Source of the DNA: Corallium rubrum
Lineage: Eukaryota; Cnidaria; Anthozoa; Scleralcyonacea; Coralliidae
DNA length: 64,000 nt
Assembly (NCBI GenBank): GCA_964035015.1
Contig: OZ036004.1
Location: 10,970,076 to 11,034,075 of the forward strand
Direction of reading: 5' to 3'
Part shown: positions 1-10,711 of the stretch, piece after piece
Position numbering within the stretch: the stretch's first letter is position 1
Layout: each line of letters starts with the position of its first letter
The notes under the pieces: model-generated
Told to the model about the DNA's origin: nothing
What the model saw: only the letters and a program-made list of their open reading frames with translations
Databases searched by the model: none
Made by a program: the position numbers and the translations under genes

Positions 1-1212
1 TTCATTGACTTCCAGAATCACATTCGTAAAGACAAAGATTTCTATCACAAACTTGGGTTTGTTTTTGGTGAGAGAGGTGGTGGTTATGGTCTTCTCATCA
101 ATACTGACGAAGAATCGTGGCATAAAAGACGTCAGCTTATGAACCCAGCATTTCACAGGAGGTGTTTGAAGAACTTCATGGTTGATTTCAACCAAGTGTG
201 TGATAGATTTTTGAAAAGGATGAACAATCTTGTCGAGAGTGAAGAAGAAACGAGAATGTTAGAAGAATTTGCAAGAGTGACCTTGGATGTTATCAGTCAA
301 GTTTTTTTTAATGTTAACGTTGGAGCAGTTGAACACCCAGATTCTCATTTTCCAACAGCGATTACATCTTATCTAAGAGGTGTGCAAGGTAATGTAAACA
401 TTCCCCTCTCTCCTACACTCCTGGCCATATTTCAGTTTCGACTCTTCCAAACTGCCAAACAAAGGGAGCAGATAAATTCAACAAAGTTTCTTAGGAAATT
501 TGCCTTTGAATGTATCACCAATCGTATTAGAGACATAAAAGCTGGCAAGGATGTCCCTAATGACTTGTTAACTCTTTTGGTGAATGACAAAACATTAACA
601 ATGGATGACATTATGGACGAGTTTATCACTGTCTTTGTTGCCGGGCAAGAAACGACTGCTAATTCATTGGCATTTACCTTATATGAAATACTCAAGAACC
701 CAGATGTAGAGGCCAAGATTTTGAAGGAAATTGAAGATGTTCTTGGAGAAAAAGATCATGTTGATTTCCAAGACCTTACAAAGTTAAAATATCTCGGTCA
801 GGTCCTGCAGGAGTCTCTGAGAAAGCATCCACTGGTTGGAGGTCCATCACGAAAATTGGTAAAGGAGATTACCGTTGGTGGTTATAAACTTCCAAAGGGA
901 ACTCTAATAGCAACAATGAATTATATCTTTAGTTACAATCCTGATATCTGGAGCAATCCTGAAGTTTTTGATCCAGAGAGATTTAATTCACCTGAAAACA
1001 TCTCTAACTTCAGCATGCTTTATTTTCCCTTCTCAGTTGGTCCTCGTAACTGTATTGGTCAAACAGTTGCAAAGTTTCAGTCGAAGGTGATACTTGCTCG
1101 GGTTCTTCGACAATTTAAGTTTAAACTCCTTCCTGGACAGACTGCCAAAATGCATGAAAGATTAACCGTTGCTCCTCGAGATGGTGTGATGTGTGTAGTC
1201 ACGAAGCGTTGA
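1..1212 (+). CDS. Cytochrome P450, CYP46-like (5' end outside window)
   Basis: The frame is open from base 1 to the TGA ending at 1212, giving 403 residues of a P450 whose N-terminal ~105 residues lie upstream. The I-helix oxygen-activation motif AGQETT is at 640-657, an ESLRKHP (ExxR) K-helix motif follows, then FDPERF and the heme loop FSVGPRNCIGQ with the thiolate Cys codon at 1051-1053. Sequence style resembles cholesterol 24-hydroxylase (CYP46) and related microsomal P450s, which hydroxylate sterols or other lipids using O2 and electrons from P450 reductase at the ER; the substrate here is unknown. It is a close paralog of the intact gene at 4261-5787 and, like it, has no intron in the visible part. 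No frame damage is seen, so it may be functional. Confidence 0.9.
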   Translation, partial: FIDFQNHIRKDKDFYHKLGFVFGERGGGYGLLINTDEESWHKRRQLMNPAFHRRCLKNFMVDFNQVCDRFLKRMNNLVESEEETRMLEEFARVTLDVISQVFFNVNVGAVEHPDSHFPTAITSYLRGVQGNVNIPLSPTLLAIFQFRLFQTAKQREQINSTKFLRKFAFECITNRIRDIKAGKDVPNDLLTLLVNDKTLTMDDIMDEFITVFVAGQETTANSLAFTLYEILKNPDVEAKILKEIEDVLGEKDHVDFQDLTKLKYLGQVLQESLRKHPLVGGPSRKLVKEITVGGYKLPKGTLIATMNYIFSYNPDIWSNPEVFDPERFNSPENISNFSMLYFPFSVGPRNCIGQTVAKFQSKVILARVLRQFKFKLLPGQTAKMHERLTVAPRDGVMCVVTKR

Positions 1213-1457
1213 ATACGGATTGTTGTTCAAAATTCTACACTGCACAGCCAGTACACTTATTCTTAATTACTTTACTTTTAGTCAGTCTTGATGCACGAAT
1301 TGGGAAGCTAACAGTTCCACGTCCACTACTTCAATCGTGTAATTTGAGTGTTTCGTCAGGGGTTTCAAACACAAGGTCGTAAGCCTTCTGGATGAGGGCT
1401 TAACTTTATTCATGATAGTGTAATAAAAGTAGTGTGCTGCGTGGGCAGTGTTGAAAC

Positions 1458-1632
1458 AACAATCGAAATATGGTATAGTAGGTTAATACTGCCGAAACAG
1501 AGAACGTAAGTGGTCTAACGTTTCGAGCGAAGGCCCTTCGTCAGAGAGAAAAAACTTCTTCGCTCGAAACGTTAGACCACTTACGTTCTCTGTTTCGGCA
1601 GTATTAACCTACTATACCATATTTCGATTGTT
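1458..1632. repeat. Perfect 75-bp inverted repeat (hairpin)
   Basis: Arms 1458-1532 and 1558-1632 are exact reverse complements, separated by 25 bases. It lies in the 3' flank of the first P450. Identity of the arms over 75 bp points to a young or gene-converted foldback element. Confidence 0.9.
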
Positions 1633-2294
1633 TATTCATGATATGTAGACTTGACTTGTTTGCCTCTAAATTGAAAGCCTTTTATTTGACTTTATCATCT
1701 TTTAAACGACTGAAAACTAACATTTCTGTTAATAATTTGTCAGTATTAAGCAACTTCTAGGTTTGCAGAAAGAAGGAGAAGCATAGTGTCTTAATTACTG
1801 TTTATTTAATTAATTATTAATTATTAGTTATTGTCACCCTTTGGTCACCGTGTTTTGATATAGGGTTCAATCACGTTGTCAAGTTTTTGAGTGATCTTGA
1901 TTACAATTTCTGACTGCGGATCAATATATTTAATGTGTCATTTCCATAATTCCATACGTCTATAATGTTTAGACATATCAACGAGATTCATATATACTTA
2001 TCACAAGTACTTATGAATATTGTATTAAATACTGTAATTCCGTAAAAGCTCTATTAACACGTTCTCTCTATTAAATCCCCCCCTTCCTTTAGAACTCCAA
2101 TGCTCTAAACAAAAAATAATTATTGCACGAATGACGTCAATGGTCCAATAATGAAAAAAAAATAAAATTGGACGGTTAACGTCAGCATCGAAAGTTGAGG
2201 TTAATAGTTCTTTATTCTGCATGTGACTCGTATAGTGAACGCTCAACGACCTTTACTCAAACGTTTCAATTGCTGTACAACAGAGAAGACAAAA
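1633..2294. other. P450 intergenic flank, duplicated at 2510-3420
   Basis: No gene is seen. Bases 1640-1790 align with 2530-2700 (3' flank of the dead P450 copy), and 1855-2220 align with 3105-3400 (5' flank of the intact gene). The tandem duplication therefore included flanking DNA. Confidence 0.7.
2132..2139 (+). promoter_or_regulatory. CRE-like palindrome TGACGTCA upstream of the P450 pseudogene
   Basis: TGACGTCA sits in a block (GCACGAATGACGTCAAT) that is repeated upstream of the intact P450 at 3307-3314. TGACGTCA is the known CREB/ATF site; its use here is inferred only from retention in both copies. Confidence 0.35.
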
Positions 2295-2528
2295 ATGAGC
2301 TCCACTGTGTTTTCCTTGCTTTTTTATTTCTTGGGCGCTATCGTGGCTGGGTTTCTTGGTCTTCTGGCTTCCTTTATTTTATACTTGCACTACCTTCACA
2401 AAATCAACGACCATTTGCCAGGACCACCTCGTTCAAGTTTTATCCTCGATCATGTACCAGATATCTGGCAATGCCAAAAGGCTGGGGGTACCATGAATGA
2501 ATATTTTATATTGTTTTATCAGCTATAG
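2295..2528 (+). pseudogene. Truncated P450 paralog (N-terminus only)
   Basis: From ATG 2295 the reading matches the intact gene's start: MSSTVFSLL, a membrane anchor, then NDHLPGPPRSSF up to KAGG near 2491. After that, P450 similarity stops and a stop codon follows at 2526-2528. The next bases resemble the 3' flank of the first P450 rather than P450 coding sequence. The simplest reading is an internal deletion that removed about 440 codons and joined the 5' end of a tandem copy to its own 3' flank. A 77-residue membrane peptide could still be made, but it has no heme site. Confidence 0.85.
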
Positions 2529-2734
2529 CTTTATTAATGACGTAGACATGTCTTGTTTGCCTCTAAACATGAAATGCCAAAGCCTTTGTTTGGCTTTATC
2601 ATCTTTTAAACAACTGAAAACTAACATTTCTGTTAATAATTTGACAGTATTTAAGCAGCGTCTAGGTTTGGACGAGAAAGAATGAGAAGCATAGTGCCTT
2701 AAATATCCTTTTTAGTGGTTGATATAGGGTTCAA

Positions 2735-3098
2735 CCACTGATCTCAAATAATAGACTCATTATACCAGATAGGGCATCCGGTGCTCGCTGTGAAGTCGGA
2801 ATAAATTAGCGGCGGCTATTTCAGGTGGGACCCACTTGGTTTTCATATAGCCACTTTTAAGTTCTCCCATAGCGACAGATAATGTCACAAAAATTTACTT
2901 GGTTTTCGTTAAAAATCCGATCATTTAAAGCGAAAACCAGAGGCGAAAACTATGATTCAGCAATATTGTGGGTCCCACCGGATATGGCCGCGCAAGATTT
3001 TTAGCCTCACTTCCAACTTCAATTTTTGCCACGCGCAAAACAATAGAAGCTCTATCCAGTATAATAAAAAAAACCTATTAATTATTTGAGATCAGTGG
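2735..3098. mobile_element. MITE with 18-bp TIRs and GTTCAA target duplication
   Basis: The element begins CCACTGATCTCAAATAAT and ends with its exact reverse complement. GTTCAA flanks it at 2729-2734 and 3099-3104. The paralogous flank near 1862-1880 has the uninterrupted sequence (TATAGGGTTCAATCACG), so it acts as an empty site. No coding capacity; family unassigned. Confidence 0.85.
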
Positions 3099-3306
3099 GT
3101 TCAACTCACGTTCGGTCAAGATCTTGAGTGGTCTTGATACGCTTTCTGACTATAGCGTCAGCAATATATTTAATTTACAATTTTCATACGTCTATAATAA
3201 TTAATTGACCAACAAACTCATTTATGCACGAGTCATTGAAAATCTATTCCTGTTTCTGATTGGCCGAATCTTTCCGTTAATTTTGTAATATGATAAATTG
3301 CACGAA

Positions 3307-3314
3307 TGACGTCA
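3307..3314 (+). promoter_or_regulatory. CRE-like palindrome TGACGTCA upstream of intact P450
   Basis: Second copy of the block at 2132-2139, now about 950 bp from the ATG because repeat DNA (3420-4170) lies between. Function is inferred from conservation alone. Confidence 0.3.
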
Positions 3315-3756
3315 ATCTTCCAAGAATGAAAAAAACCCCCACATTGGTCGATAAACGTGAGCACCAAAAGTGGAGATTGAATGGTTTCTGGTAAGCAGAG
3401 CAGATTTCACCCGTTGATTCCAACTAGTATTTTAACAATAATAAGGCAATTAATTGAACAGCACTTGGGTAGCTCTCTTCAGTCAACAATCCTGATTACA
3501 TTAGGTAATTTAATAAATTTTAGATAGACTGATAATATAAACGTAAGTGCATATCACTTTGCCATTTCGCCAAGGCGAAGCTGAGGTTTTTTAACCAACT
3601 TCGATGTGCTTTGATATATCAGATCAAACACAAGTCACTAGCTTTCGAATATTTTTATATGCCGTTTCCTAATTTTGAGAATTCTGTAAATTCTTCGCCC
3701 AAAATGCAGGAAATGGAATTTCCGAGACCATAGGTTACAAAATATACCCCGGACGC

Positions 3757-4020
3757 GGAATAATATTTTGGGCTCGCTTTTTTGAAATTTGTCGATGTAA
3801 TCGGGACTTATTCAAGATGGCTGCCTCGTGTGGTTATCTTATAATTGTCACCTAAATAAACCCAAACAAAAACCTGAACTAAAATTAAAAAAACAGTTTA
3901 TTCGTTAGCTATTGACCTATTGACTAACTTGTGACTGTTTTATACCGATGTTTTCTACATCTTGAATAAGGCCTGGTTACATAAGCAAATTTAAAAAAAG
4001 AGAGCCCAAAATAATATTGT
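3757..4020. mobile_element. Foldback element with ~65-bp imperfect arms
   Basis: Arms 3757-3833 and 3953-4020 are imperfect reverse complements around TTTTGGGCTC and CTTATTCAAGATG. A poly-C run follows at about 4025-4041. Sits upstream of the intact P450. Confidence 0.65.
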
Positions 4021-4083
4021 GCCCTCCCCCCCCCCCCCCCCGGATACGTCCCAAATAATTTTTTCTGTTACCAGTTTTAGCTT

Positions 4084-4168
4084 GAACTAACCTGAATGTC
4101 AGGCCTTTCGCCTCCGCCTTTCACCTCAGGCCTTTCGCCTCCCGCTGAACCCGGCCTGACATTCAGGT
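4084..4168. repeat. Short palindrome upstream of P450
   Basis: AACCTGAATGTCAGGCC near 4088 is reversed as GGCCTGACATTCAGGTT near 4153. Two CAGGCCTTTCGCCTC copies lie in the loop. Confidence 0.7.
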
Positions 4169-4260
4169 TACTGAAAGCGGAACTACAGAAGTGGAACGAG
4201 ATGAGATCTAGATCAGTCTGACCAATCTGGTCTGTGGTCTAACATTTATATTCAAAGATA

Positions 4261-5787
4261 ATGAACTCCACCGTATTTTCTTTGGTTTTCCTCTTTTATT
4301 TCTTGGGCGCTTTCGTGGCTGGATCTCTTGGTCTGGTGTTTTGCTTTATTTTATACTTGCATTATATTCACAAGCTCAATGACCATTTGCCAGGACCACC
4401 TCGTTCATGTTTCATTCTCGGTCATCTATCAGATCTTCGGCAATGTCGAAAAGCTGGGGGCAACATTGGCGACTTTCTTCTCGAGAGGCGAATGCAGTAT
4501 GGCCCGATTTACGTGCTTTTCTTCCTCCACGAAGCATTTGTAGTAGTTGGAGATCCAGTTTACCTAAGGGAAGTGTTTATTGGCTTCCAAAATCACCTTT
4601 ATAAAAACAAATTTTTGTATCACAAATTTGGGTTTGTTTTTGGCGAGAGAGGAGCTGGTTATGGTCTTGTCATCAATACTGACGAAGAATCGTGGCGTAA
4701 AAGACGTCAGCTTATGAACCCAGCATTTCACAGAAAGTGTTTGAAGAACTTCATGGTTGATTTCAACCAAGTGTGTGATAGATTTTTGAAAAGGATGAAC
4801 CACCTTGCTGAGACTAGAGAAGAAATAAGCATGTTAAAAGAATTTGCAAAAGTAACCTTAGATGTTATCAGTCAAGTTTCATTCAATGTCAATGTTGGAG
4901 CAATTGAACATCCACATTCTCATTTTCCAACAGCGATTACATCTTATCTAAGAGGGGTGCGAGATAATATAGATTTTCGAATCAGTCCTACACTTCTGGC
5001 TGTATTTCAGTTTAGACTTTTTCAAACTGCCACACAAAGGGAGCAGATAAATTCAACAAAGTTTCTCAGGAAATTTGCCTTTGAATGTATCACCAATCGT
5101 ATTAGAGACATAGAGGCTGGCAAGGATGTCCCTAATGACCTGTTAACTATTTTGGTGAATGACAAAACATTAACAGTGGATGACATTATGGACGAATTTA
5201 TCACTGTCTTTGTTGCTGGGCAAGAAACGACTGCTAATTCATTGGCATTTACCTTATATGAAATACTCAAGAACCCAGATGTAGAGGCCAAGATTTTGAA
5301 GGAAATTGAAGATGTTCTTGGAGAAAAGGGTTATGTTGATTTCCAAGACCTTGCAAAGTTAAAATATCTTGGTCAGGTCATGCAAGAATCTCTGAGGAAG
5401 CATCCAGTGGCTGCAGGTCCATCCCGAAAATTAGCAAAGGAGATTACTGTTGGTGGTTATAAAATTCCAAAGGGAACTCTAATAGCATCAACAAGTTATA
5501 TTTTTAATCACAATCCTGATATCTGGAGAAATCCTGAAATTTTTGATCCAGAGAGATTTAACTCACCTGAAAACATCTCTAACTTTAGCATGCTTTATTT
5601 CCCTTTCTCAGTTGGTCCTCGGAATTGTATTGGTCAAACACTTGCCAAGTTTGAGTCAAAGGTGGTACTTGCTCGGGTTCTTCAAAGATATCAGTTTAAA
5701 CTTCTTCCTGGACAGACTGCCAAGAAAGAGGAAAGATTAACTGTTGCCCCTCGAGATGGTGTGATGTGCCAAGTCATGGGGCGCTAA
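4261..5787 (+). CDS. Cytochrome P450, CYP46-like, intact and intronless
   Basis: A 508-residue single-exon P450, normal length for the family. Residues about 8-40 form the ER membrane anchor, followed by the proline hinge LPGPPR. The I-helix AGQETT is at residues 319-324, ExxR (ESLR) at 376-379, FDPERF before the heme loop, and FSVGPRNCIG at 449-458 with the heme-ligating Cys456. These are the catalytic hallmarks of a class II microsomal monooxygenase. The closest well-known group by motif style is CYP46A1 (cholesterol 24-hydroxylase), but substrate is not shown by sequence. The ATG at 4261 is preferred because the same N-terminus is kept in the pseudogene at 2295. Lack of introns next to an intron-rich gene may reflect ancestral intron loss or retrocopying followed by tandem duplication. 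Confidence 0.95.
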   Translation: MNSTVFSLVFLFYFLGAFVAGSLGLVFCFILYLHYIHKLNDHLPGPPRSCFILGHLSDLRQCRKAGGNIGDFLLERRMQYGPIYVLFFLHEAFVVVGDPVYLREVFIGFQNHLYKNKFLYHKFGFVFGERGAGYGLVINTDEESWRKRRQLMNPAFHRKCLKNFMVDFNQVCDRFLKRMNHLAETREEISMLKEFAKVTLDVISQVSFNVNVGAIEHPHSHFPTAITSYLRGVRDNIDFRISPTLLAVFQFRLFQTATQREQINSTKFLRKFAFECITNRIRDIEAGKDVPNDLLTILVNDKTLTVDDIMDEFITVFVAGQETTANSLAFTLYEILKNPDVEAKILKEIEDVLGEKGYVDFQDLAKLKYLGQVMQESLRKHPVAAGPSRKLAKEITVGGYKIPKGTLIASTSYIFNHNPDIWRNPEIFDPERFNSPENISNFSMLYFPFSVGPRNCIGQTLAKFESKVVLARVLQRYQFKLLPGQTAKKEERLTVAPRDGVMCQVMGR

Positions 5788-6674
5788 ATAATGTACTGTA
5801 TTTAGTAAGAATTTTGTGAGGGCAGTGAGGTATAAAATATCCAAACTGTAATAGTTGCTTCAATTTATATTTCTTCCTTGAAAAGCTTCAAGAATGGAGG
5901 AAAGATTAACTGTTGCTGCTTGTGATTGTATGATGTGCCAAGTCATGGTGCAGTAATATACTGCATTTTTATTCTAAAGTGTTAACAGCAACTTGCTATA
6001 CTGTTATGAAAGAAACATTAAGGAATAATTAAGTTTTTCAAGACTAGTGTAAATATTTGCTTGTATATTTTTCATTACTTTTTGCTAAATTACTCTACTT
6101 TCACTGTGATGGATTGAAAGGAATCTGTAAATTTTAAGTCAAAGAGTGTCAGATCATAATTAAAAGTCATGACTTCAAAGGGAGTATATATATTATCAAT
6201 ACCTCCTTCCTCGATTAGTTTTTGCTATCTGCAGGATAGTGCATGTTTATATTGTAAAATTGCTTCCGATAAATAATTTTTTTTGTTTTAAATTGTCATG
6301 AAGTTGAATTGAAATCTATGCGGAATTATGGAAGTGCTTTCCTTTGACTTTGGTGTGTCTTTTGAGTTTTAGGATATTGCACTTTAAAACTCTAAATTAA
6401 TCAGTATAGCATAATTTGTAGATTAATTCTTTGAAAGTTTTCATGACGATGTAATATAAATAAATTTTGTGGAAACACCACGTAAATAAATATTTTACCG
6501 TGGTGTTTCCACAAAACTTATTTACAATTTGTAGATTTATCTTTTGAGAAGTGTAATGTGATTCACAACGTGTCACAATTTTTTGAAGATGTTCAAAATA
6601 ATGAAATACGAACGTAACTGTGAATGTGAACAGCGGGACATGTTTTCCTCGATGCACTCATATATACTCACCGG
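5788..6674. other. P450 3' flank with a P450 scrap and a hairpin
   Basis: No gene. AT-rich. It contains the duplicated P450 tail (5888-5970) and a hairpin (about 6455-6525) with the core GTGGTGTTTCCAC; the same core recurs at about 47705-47720 in a CELSR intron. Confidence 0.7.
5888..5970 (+). pseudogene. Duplicated 3' end of a P450 gene
   Basis: Reads MEERLTVAACDCMMCQVMVQ then stop, matching the intact gene's last residues KEERLTVAPRDGVMCQVMGR about 170 bp upstream, and the similarity continues into ATACTGCATTT after the stop. It is the 3' remnant of another tandem copy. Confidence 0.8.
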
Positions 6675-6939
6675 CAGGGCCACCGAGAGGTTTTGTGGGG
6701 CCCGGGGCAAAAATTGATTGGGGCCCCTGATGACGTCATAGTGATGACATCATGGCAGTAAAATCTTTATTGATATAGTTCATAAAGTATTAAAGTTTGC
6801 GGATACAACCATGTATAATTTATAATTGCTTTATTATAGCTAAGCTTTCGTCCTGTTTAACTCAGGACTTCCTCAGAGTCAGAGCTTGCGAAAACTTTAT
6901 GAACTACATCAATATTTTAAGATCTTTATTGTCCAGAAT

Positions 6940-9616
6940 CTAGAAAATCTTTTTTCTGGCTTTTTCAGCCGCAAAACTGTCAATTAAATCTTCAAAGTTA
7001 AGACATCTTGCCAAACGATGCTCTATGGACAGTACCATAAGATTTGCGATCCTTTCTTGTGTCATTGTTGATCGCAGTCTGGATTTTATCAAAGCAAGTT
7101 TGCTGAACGAACGTTCTCCTGATGCTACTGATACAGGGATAGACAAAAAAATCCGAAGGCAAATGCAAATCTGTGGATATAAGGACTCGATCTTCTTCTC
7201 AAATATGTAATTCAACAAAGCTATAGCTTTGTTTTTCTTAGCTACTGCTTTAACACCAAGATCTTGAAAAAATTTGGCATAATGACGAAGCTCCTCCTCC
7301 AGGTCTTCTTCGATGACATCATTGGGATAGCTCTCAGCAAGTCGTTTGGCTTGCTCCTTGACAATTTCATTGGATGGATTCACAGGAGGGTTGACAATGA
7401 ACTCAAACATATCTGCAAGTTCCTCAACAGCTTTGAATCTTTCCGAAAGCTGTAGCAAAGAGTATCTAATGCTTTGTAGAAAACGTTAACTTTAAACGCT
7501 TCTTCTTGAGTGGAATGAACATGCTCTTCTGCTTCATTTGGATTTCTCCTCGTTGTCTTTCTGGAACATTTCTCTTGCAATGTTGTCGTCTGGTCCAGTG
7601 CAGATGAAACAAGCTTTGCCTCTTCGAGCAGATTTTCCCACGAATCTCGAAGGGTCTGGACATCTTGGTGTAAGGATCCAAGATACTTGGCCTCTTCAGT
7701 GATAGAAATATCTGCAAACTGCAGTATCTTGTTGACATCGTCGATGCACTGAAGTGTCTTGAACCAAAAGGTCGCCATGAGAATGTATTCAAATGAATTC
7801 ATCCACATCAGCAGACATTCAGAATCACTATAAGCTTCAGCTGTTAAATCAAGCTCAGTTTGCAATTTTGAAAGGGCCTCCAGCATCTTCTTGTGATTCT
7901 TCACCAGTGGTCTAACTGCGTCAATTCTTGCACTCCATCTGGTTTTTGACAGGCTGTGCAATGAAATTCCCGTAGTATCTTTCAGAATCTTCCAACGAGC
8001 TGGACTTGCAGAAAATAGATTATACAGCTTTTGGACATTGCCAAAAAAGAGCTTGATTTCTGGTGCCACCTCAACTGCATGCACACCACACAAGTTCAAA
8101 CTGTGGGCACTGCATGGAGCATAAAAGGCTTGGGGATTTTTTTCCAAAAACAAAGCTTGCACTCCCTTGTAGCATCCTGACATATTAGAGGCATTATCAT
8201 TCTACACCTGTCGATGTTGATCTTGTGTTCTTTAAGGATGCTGAATATAACCTGACAGATGTCTTCTCCTTTCTTCTTCTCAAAATCTTTGATCGTTAGA
8301 AATCTCTCCACCACTTCCCAATTGCCGTTCTTGAGAACAGCATATCGTAAAACAAAGGTGAGTTGCTCTGTATGTGAAACATCTGGTGTTCCGTCCACTA
8401 TCAGACCATAATAGTAGGACTGTTCTATTTCAGATATAATCTTATTCATAATCTTCTTTGCACAGAGACTTAGGAACTCATTTTGACTTTGCCATGACAA
8501 ATAATGGGCTTGCATGCGCTCTCCCCTTTCTTGATACTTCTTAACTGTGTCCAAATGCTCTTTGATGGTTGGATTGTAAGAACTGACGAGCTCTAGAGTT
8601 CCAAGAAACAAACCATTGTCCAAATCCCCCACAGTAGAACTGGAGCCTCTGAATGGAAGATTTCTCTCAGCCAAAAACAGCGTCACCTCAAGCAGACATC
8701 TCAGAATTTGCCGCCATCTCTCCTTCTCTGCACTCAACGCTTGTTGTTGAAGAGCGTCAATTCCACGCTTATTCTCCGCGGACATGAGAAAATCTCTCCA
8801 TATCATGTAGTTGGAGATATGCATTTGACTTCTTTCATGTGTCTGTGTTTTCTCATACAGTTTTCGCCAATTGTCTTTACAACCTAATTGAGGATGACTG
8901 AATTCAGAAAATGCCGAAGAGGGTGGTTTAGTGCTGAAAAGGCAACAACAGAAGCAGTAAAGACATTTCCCTGTTTCGCTCCATACCAACCAGTCCCTCT
9001 CAACTGTTTCGCCATTGGGCATTCTCTTAGAAAATATACTCATCGGAAAAGATCTGTTCTTGGTGTCCTTTGGTAAGTCCTTAGGGATTGGTTGAGGTGC
9101 CATAACAGCTAGGGCGTCCCTCTCTTTACTAGAGAGCTTTTTCCAAGTCGCGACATCATTACTGACTGTAGCTGAGGCAGATTCAATAGTGTCATGACTC
9201 TCATCAACAGTCACAGTTACTGATTTTTCTACATCTAGATGTGATTTATATGATGAGGATCTTGATGGCTCAATGGAAGATTGTTCGTGATATTGCAGAT
9301 CAGCTGCAGTCATTGTCGATTCTTCTAATCTCTCAACGTTGGTTGGACTATTCTCAGTACTACCAGTTGGGCTAAGTTCACCCTCGCTTGGCCTTGGATG
9401 ATTCACGTTCTCCTCCTGCATAGGCAATTTATTTACTTCACAAGGCTTTCCTGTGTCATTTAGAACATCCTGTATTTCTGGTACTAAGTTTTCAGCAGAC
9501 GTTTTCGGTTTTCCCCAATTAAATTCTTCCAATGTTCGTCTTCCTTTTGCTTCATTCTGGAATCGAATTTCTTTTTGCTTCTTTTTGGAATAACCGCTTG
9601 GATACTTTCTCTTCAT
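6940..9616 (-). pseudogene. hAT transposase (ZMYM1-like, TTF zinc finger/DUF4371/dimerisation), two frameshifts
   Basis: Starting at 9616, the first 506-residue frame has a basic N-terminus, a TTF-type zinc-finger region (DWLVWSETGKCLYCFCCCLF) and a DUF4371-like RNase H segment (LIVDGTPDVSHTEQLTF). Near 8180-8200 the frame shifts, and a few codons before DNASNMSG seem lost. The second frame (8183-7380) carries the hAT CxxH motif CSAHSLNL and TRWSARIDA. A second shift near 7460-7475 leads to the third frame (7458-6940), with the hAT dimerisation signature PVSVASGERSFSKLALIKSR. In the family this is one protein of about 900 residues that cuts and pastes the element. The same architecture occurs in domesticated zinc-finger MYM-type proteins, but TIRs and TSDs here mark it as transposon-borne. 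Confidence 0.88.
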
Positions 9617-9852
9617 TGTCGCACAACGCTGCTCTTATTTATCATCCGGAATTCTGAATCACTCTCTATCTAAACAGAAAAGTGTTGTTCTTACTTCTTA
9701 TGTGTGATGTACTGTCAGTACTGATCCAGAAACAGATACGATTTTTCAGTTTATCGTGAGTCGTGACAATAGAAACATATTTTATTTTAGCACTGAATAT
9801 AAACTTTTTTAGTTGTTGGATTTTAAAATATATATATATATATATGTGATAG

Positions 9853-9955
9853 ATAAAACATTCGCAGTCGATCTTTATCTGATATACAAACTCGAGCCGA
9901 AGGCAGGAGTTTGTATATCATTCAGATAAAGATCGACTGCGAATGTTTTATCTGA
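9853..9955. repeat. Foldback inside the hAT element
   Basis: GATAAAACATTCGCAGTCGA near 9852 is reversed near 9930-9950, with GAGCCGAAGGCAGGAG in the loop. It resembles the GTTTTATCAGATATAAA foldback family found elsewhere in the window. An (AT)n run precedes it. Confidence 0.75.
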
Positions 9956-10711
9956 CTTATCGAATTCACACATCTAACTGTTCAGAACGGAAAGTTTATG
10001 TAAATCAGGACGAATCTCTTACCGATTTACAGATATTCATTAAATATTCATTTCTTTTGAATTTTCTTCATGAATTATTAATGAATTCTATAAATATATA
10101 TATTATATATACTGTAAAACCTGACGCTAGATATACTGACAAAGTTTTGTGATACCAATTAGTCGCATTTTTTAAAAAGAGAATGAAGATTGATATGGAT
10201 TGAAAAGCATACTTACAGCAAGTCCTACTCCTAGCCGCCATCTTGACAATGACAGACTCGCCCCAGTCTCCTCTCAAATGATCAAATCCTCCAATTCCTC
10301 CGTCCCGATCAATATCCTTATATCCGTACCGAGTCGATCTTTTTTTTTGAGTAAAAATAACGTGAGTTTGTATTTAAGCGATTTTAGTTAAATATTAATA
10401 ATTAAACCTCGTAATATTCTGAGAAGGTTTTTGACCAAAAGAATCACAGTTTATTCGAGAAAGAAAAATAATTAACATTCTGTATATTTCAATACTCTTC
10501 GCTTGACGAGTAAAATCGTGTGACGTTAGACAGAGGTAAAAGAAAAAGATCAAGTTTTTCCACAACGATGCGAGAGAAAGGGTTAAATTTATTTTAGGGG
10601 CCGGGGCCCCTCCTACTATGGGATTTTAGGGGGCCCCTCTCACTTGGGGGCCCGGGGCAAAGTGCCCCCCCTGCCCCCCCCCCCCCCCCTCTCGGCGGCC
10701 CTGCTCACCGG

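Larger units (their letters stand above)
6675..10703 (-). mobile_element. hAT-superfamily DNA transposon, 4029 bp
   Basis: Terminal inverted repeats CAGGGCC(A)CCGAGAGG at the left and CCTCTCGGCGGCCCTG at the right. The 8-bp target duplication CTCACCGG occurs at 6667-6674 and 10704-10711. TIR style and 8-bp TSD are diagnostic of hAT elements. It encodes a minus-strand transposase (6940-9616) and carries C/G-rich ends next to both TIRs. With its transposase frameshifted, the copy is probably no longer autonomous, but intact ends mean it could be moved in trans. Confidence 0.93.

Noticed and set aside
7025-7455. Plus-strand frames inside the hAT element
   Set aside because: Shadows of the minus-strand transposase; no domain is recognisable.
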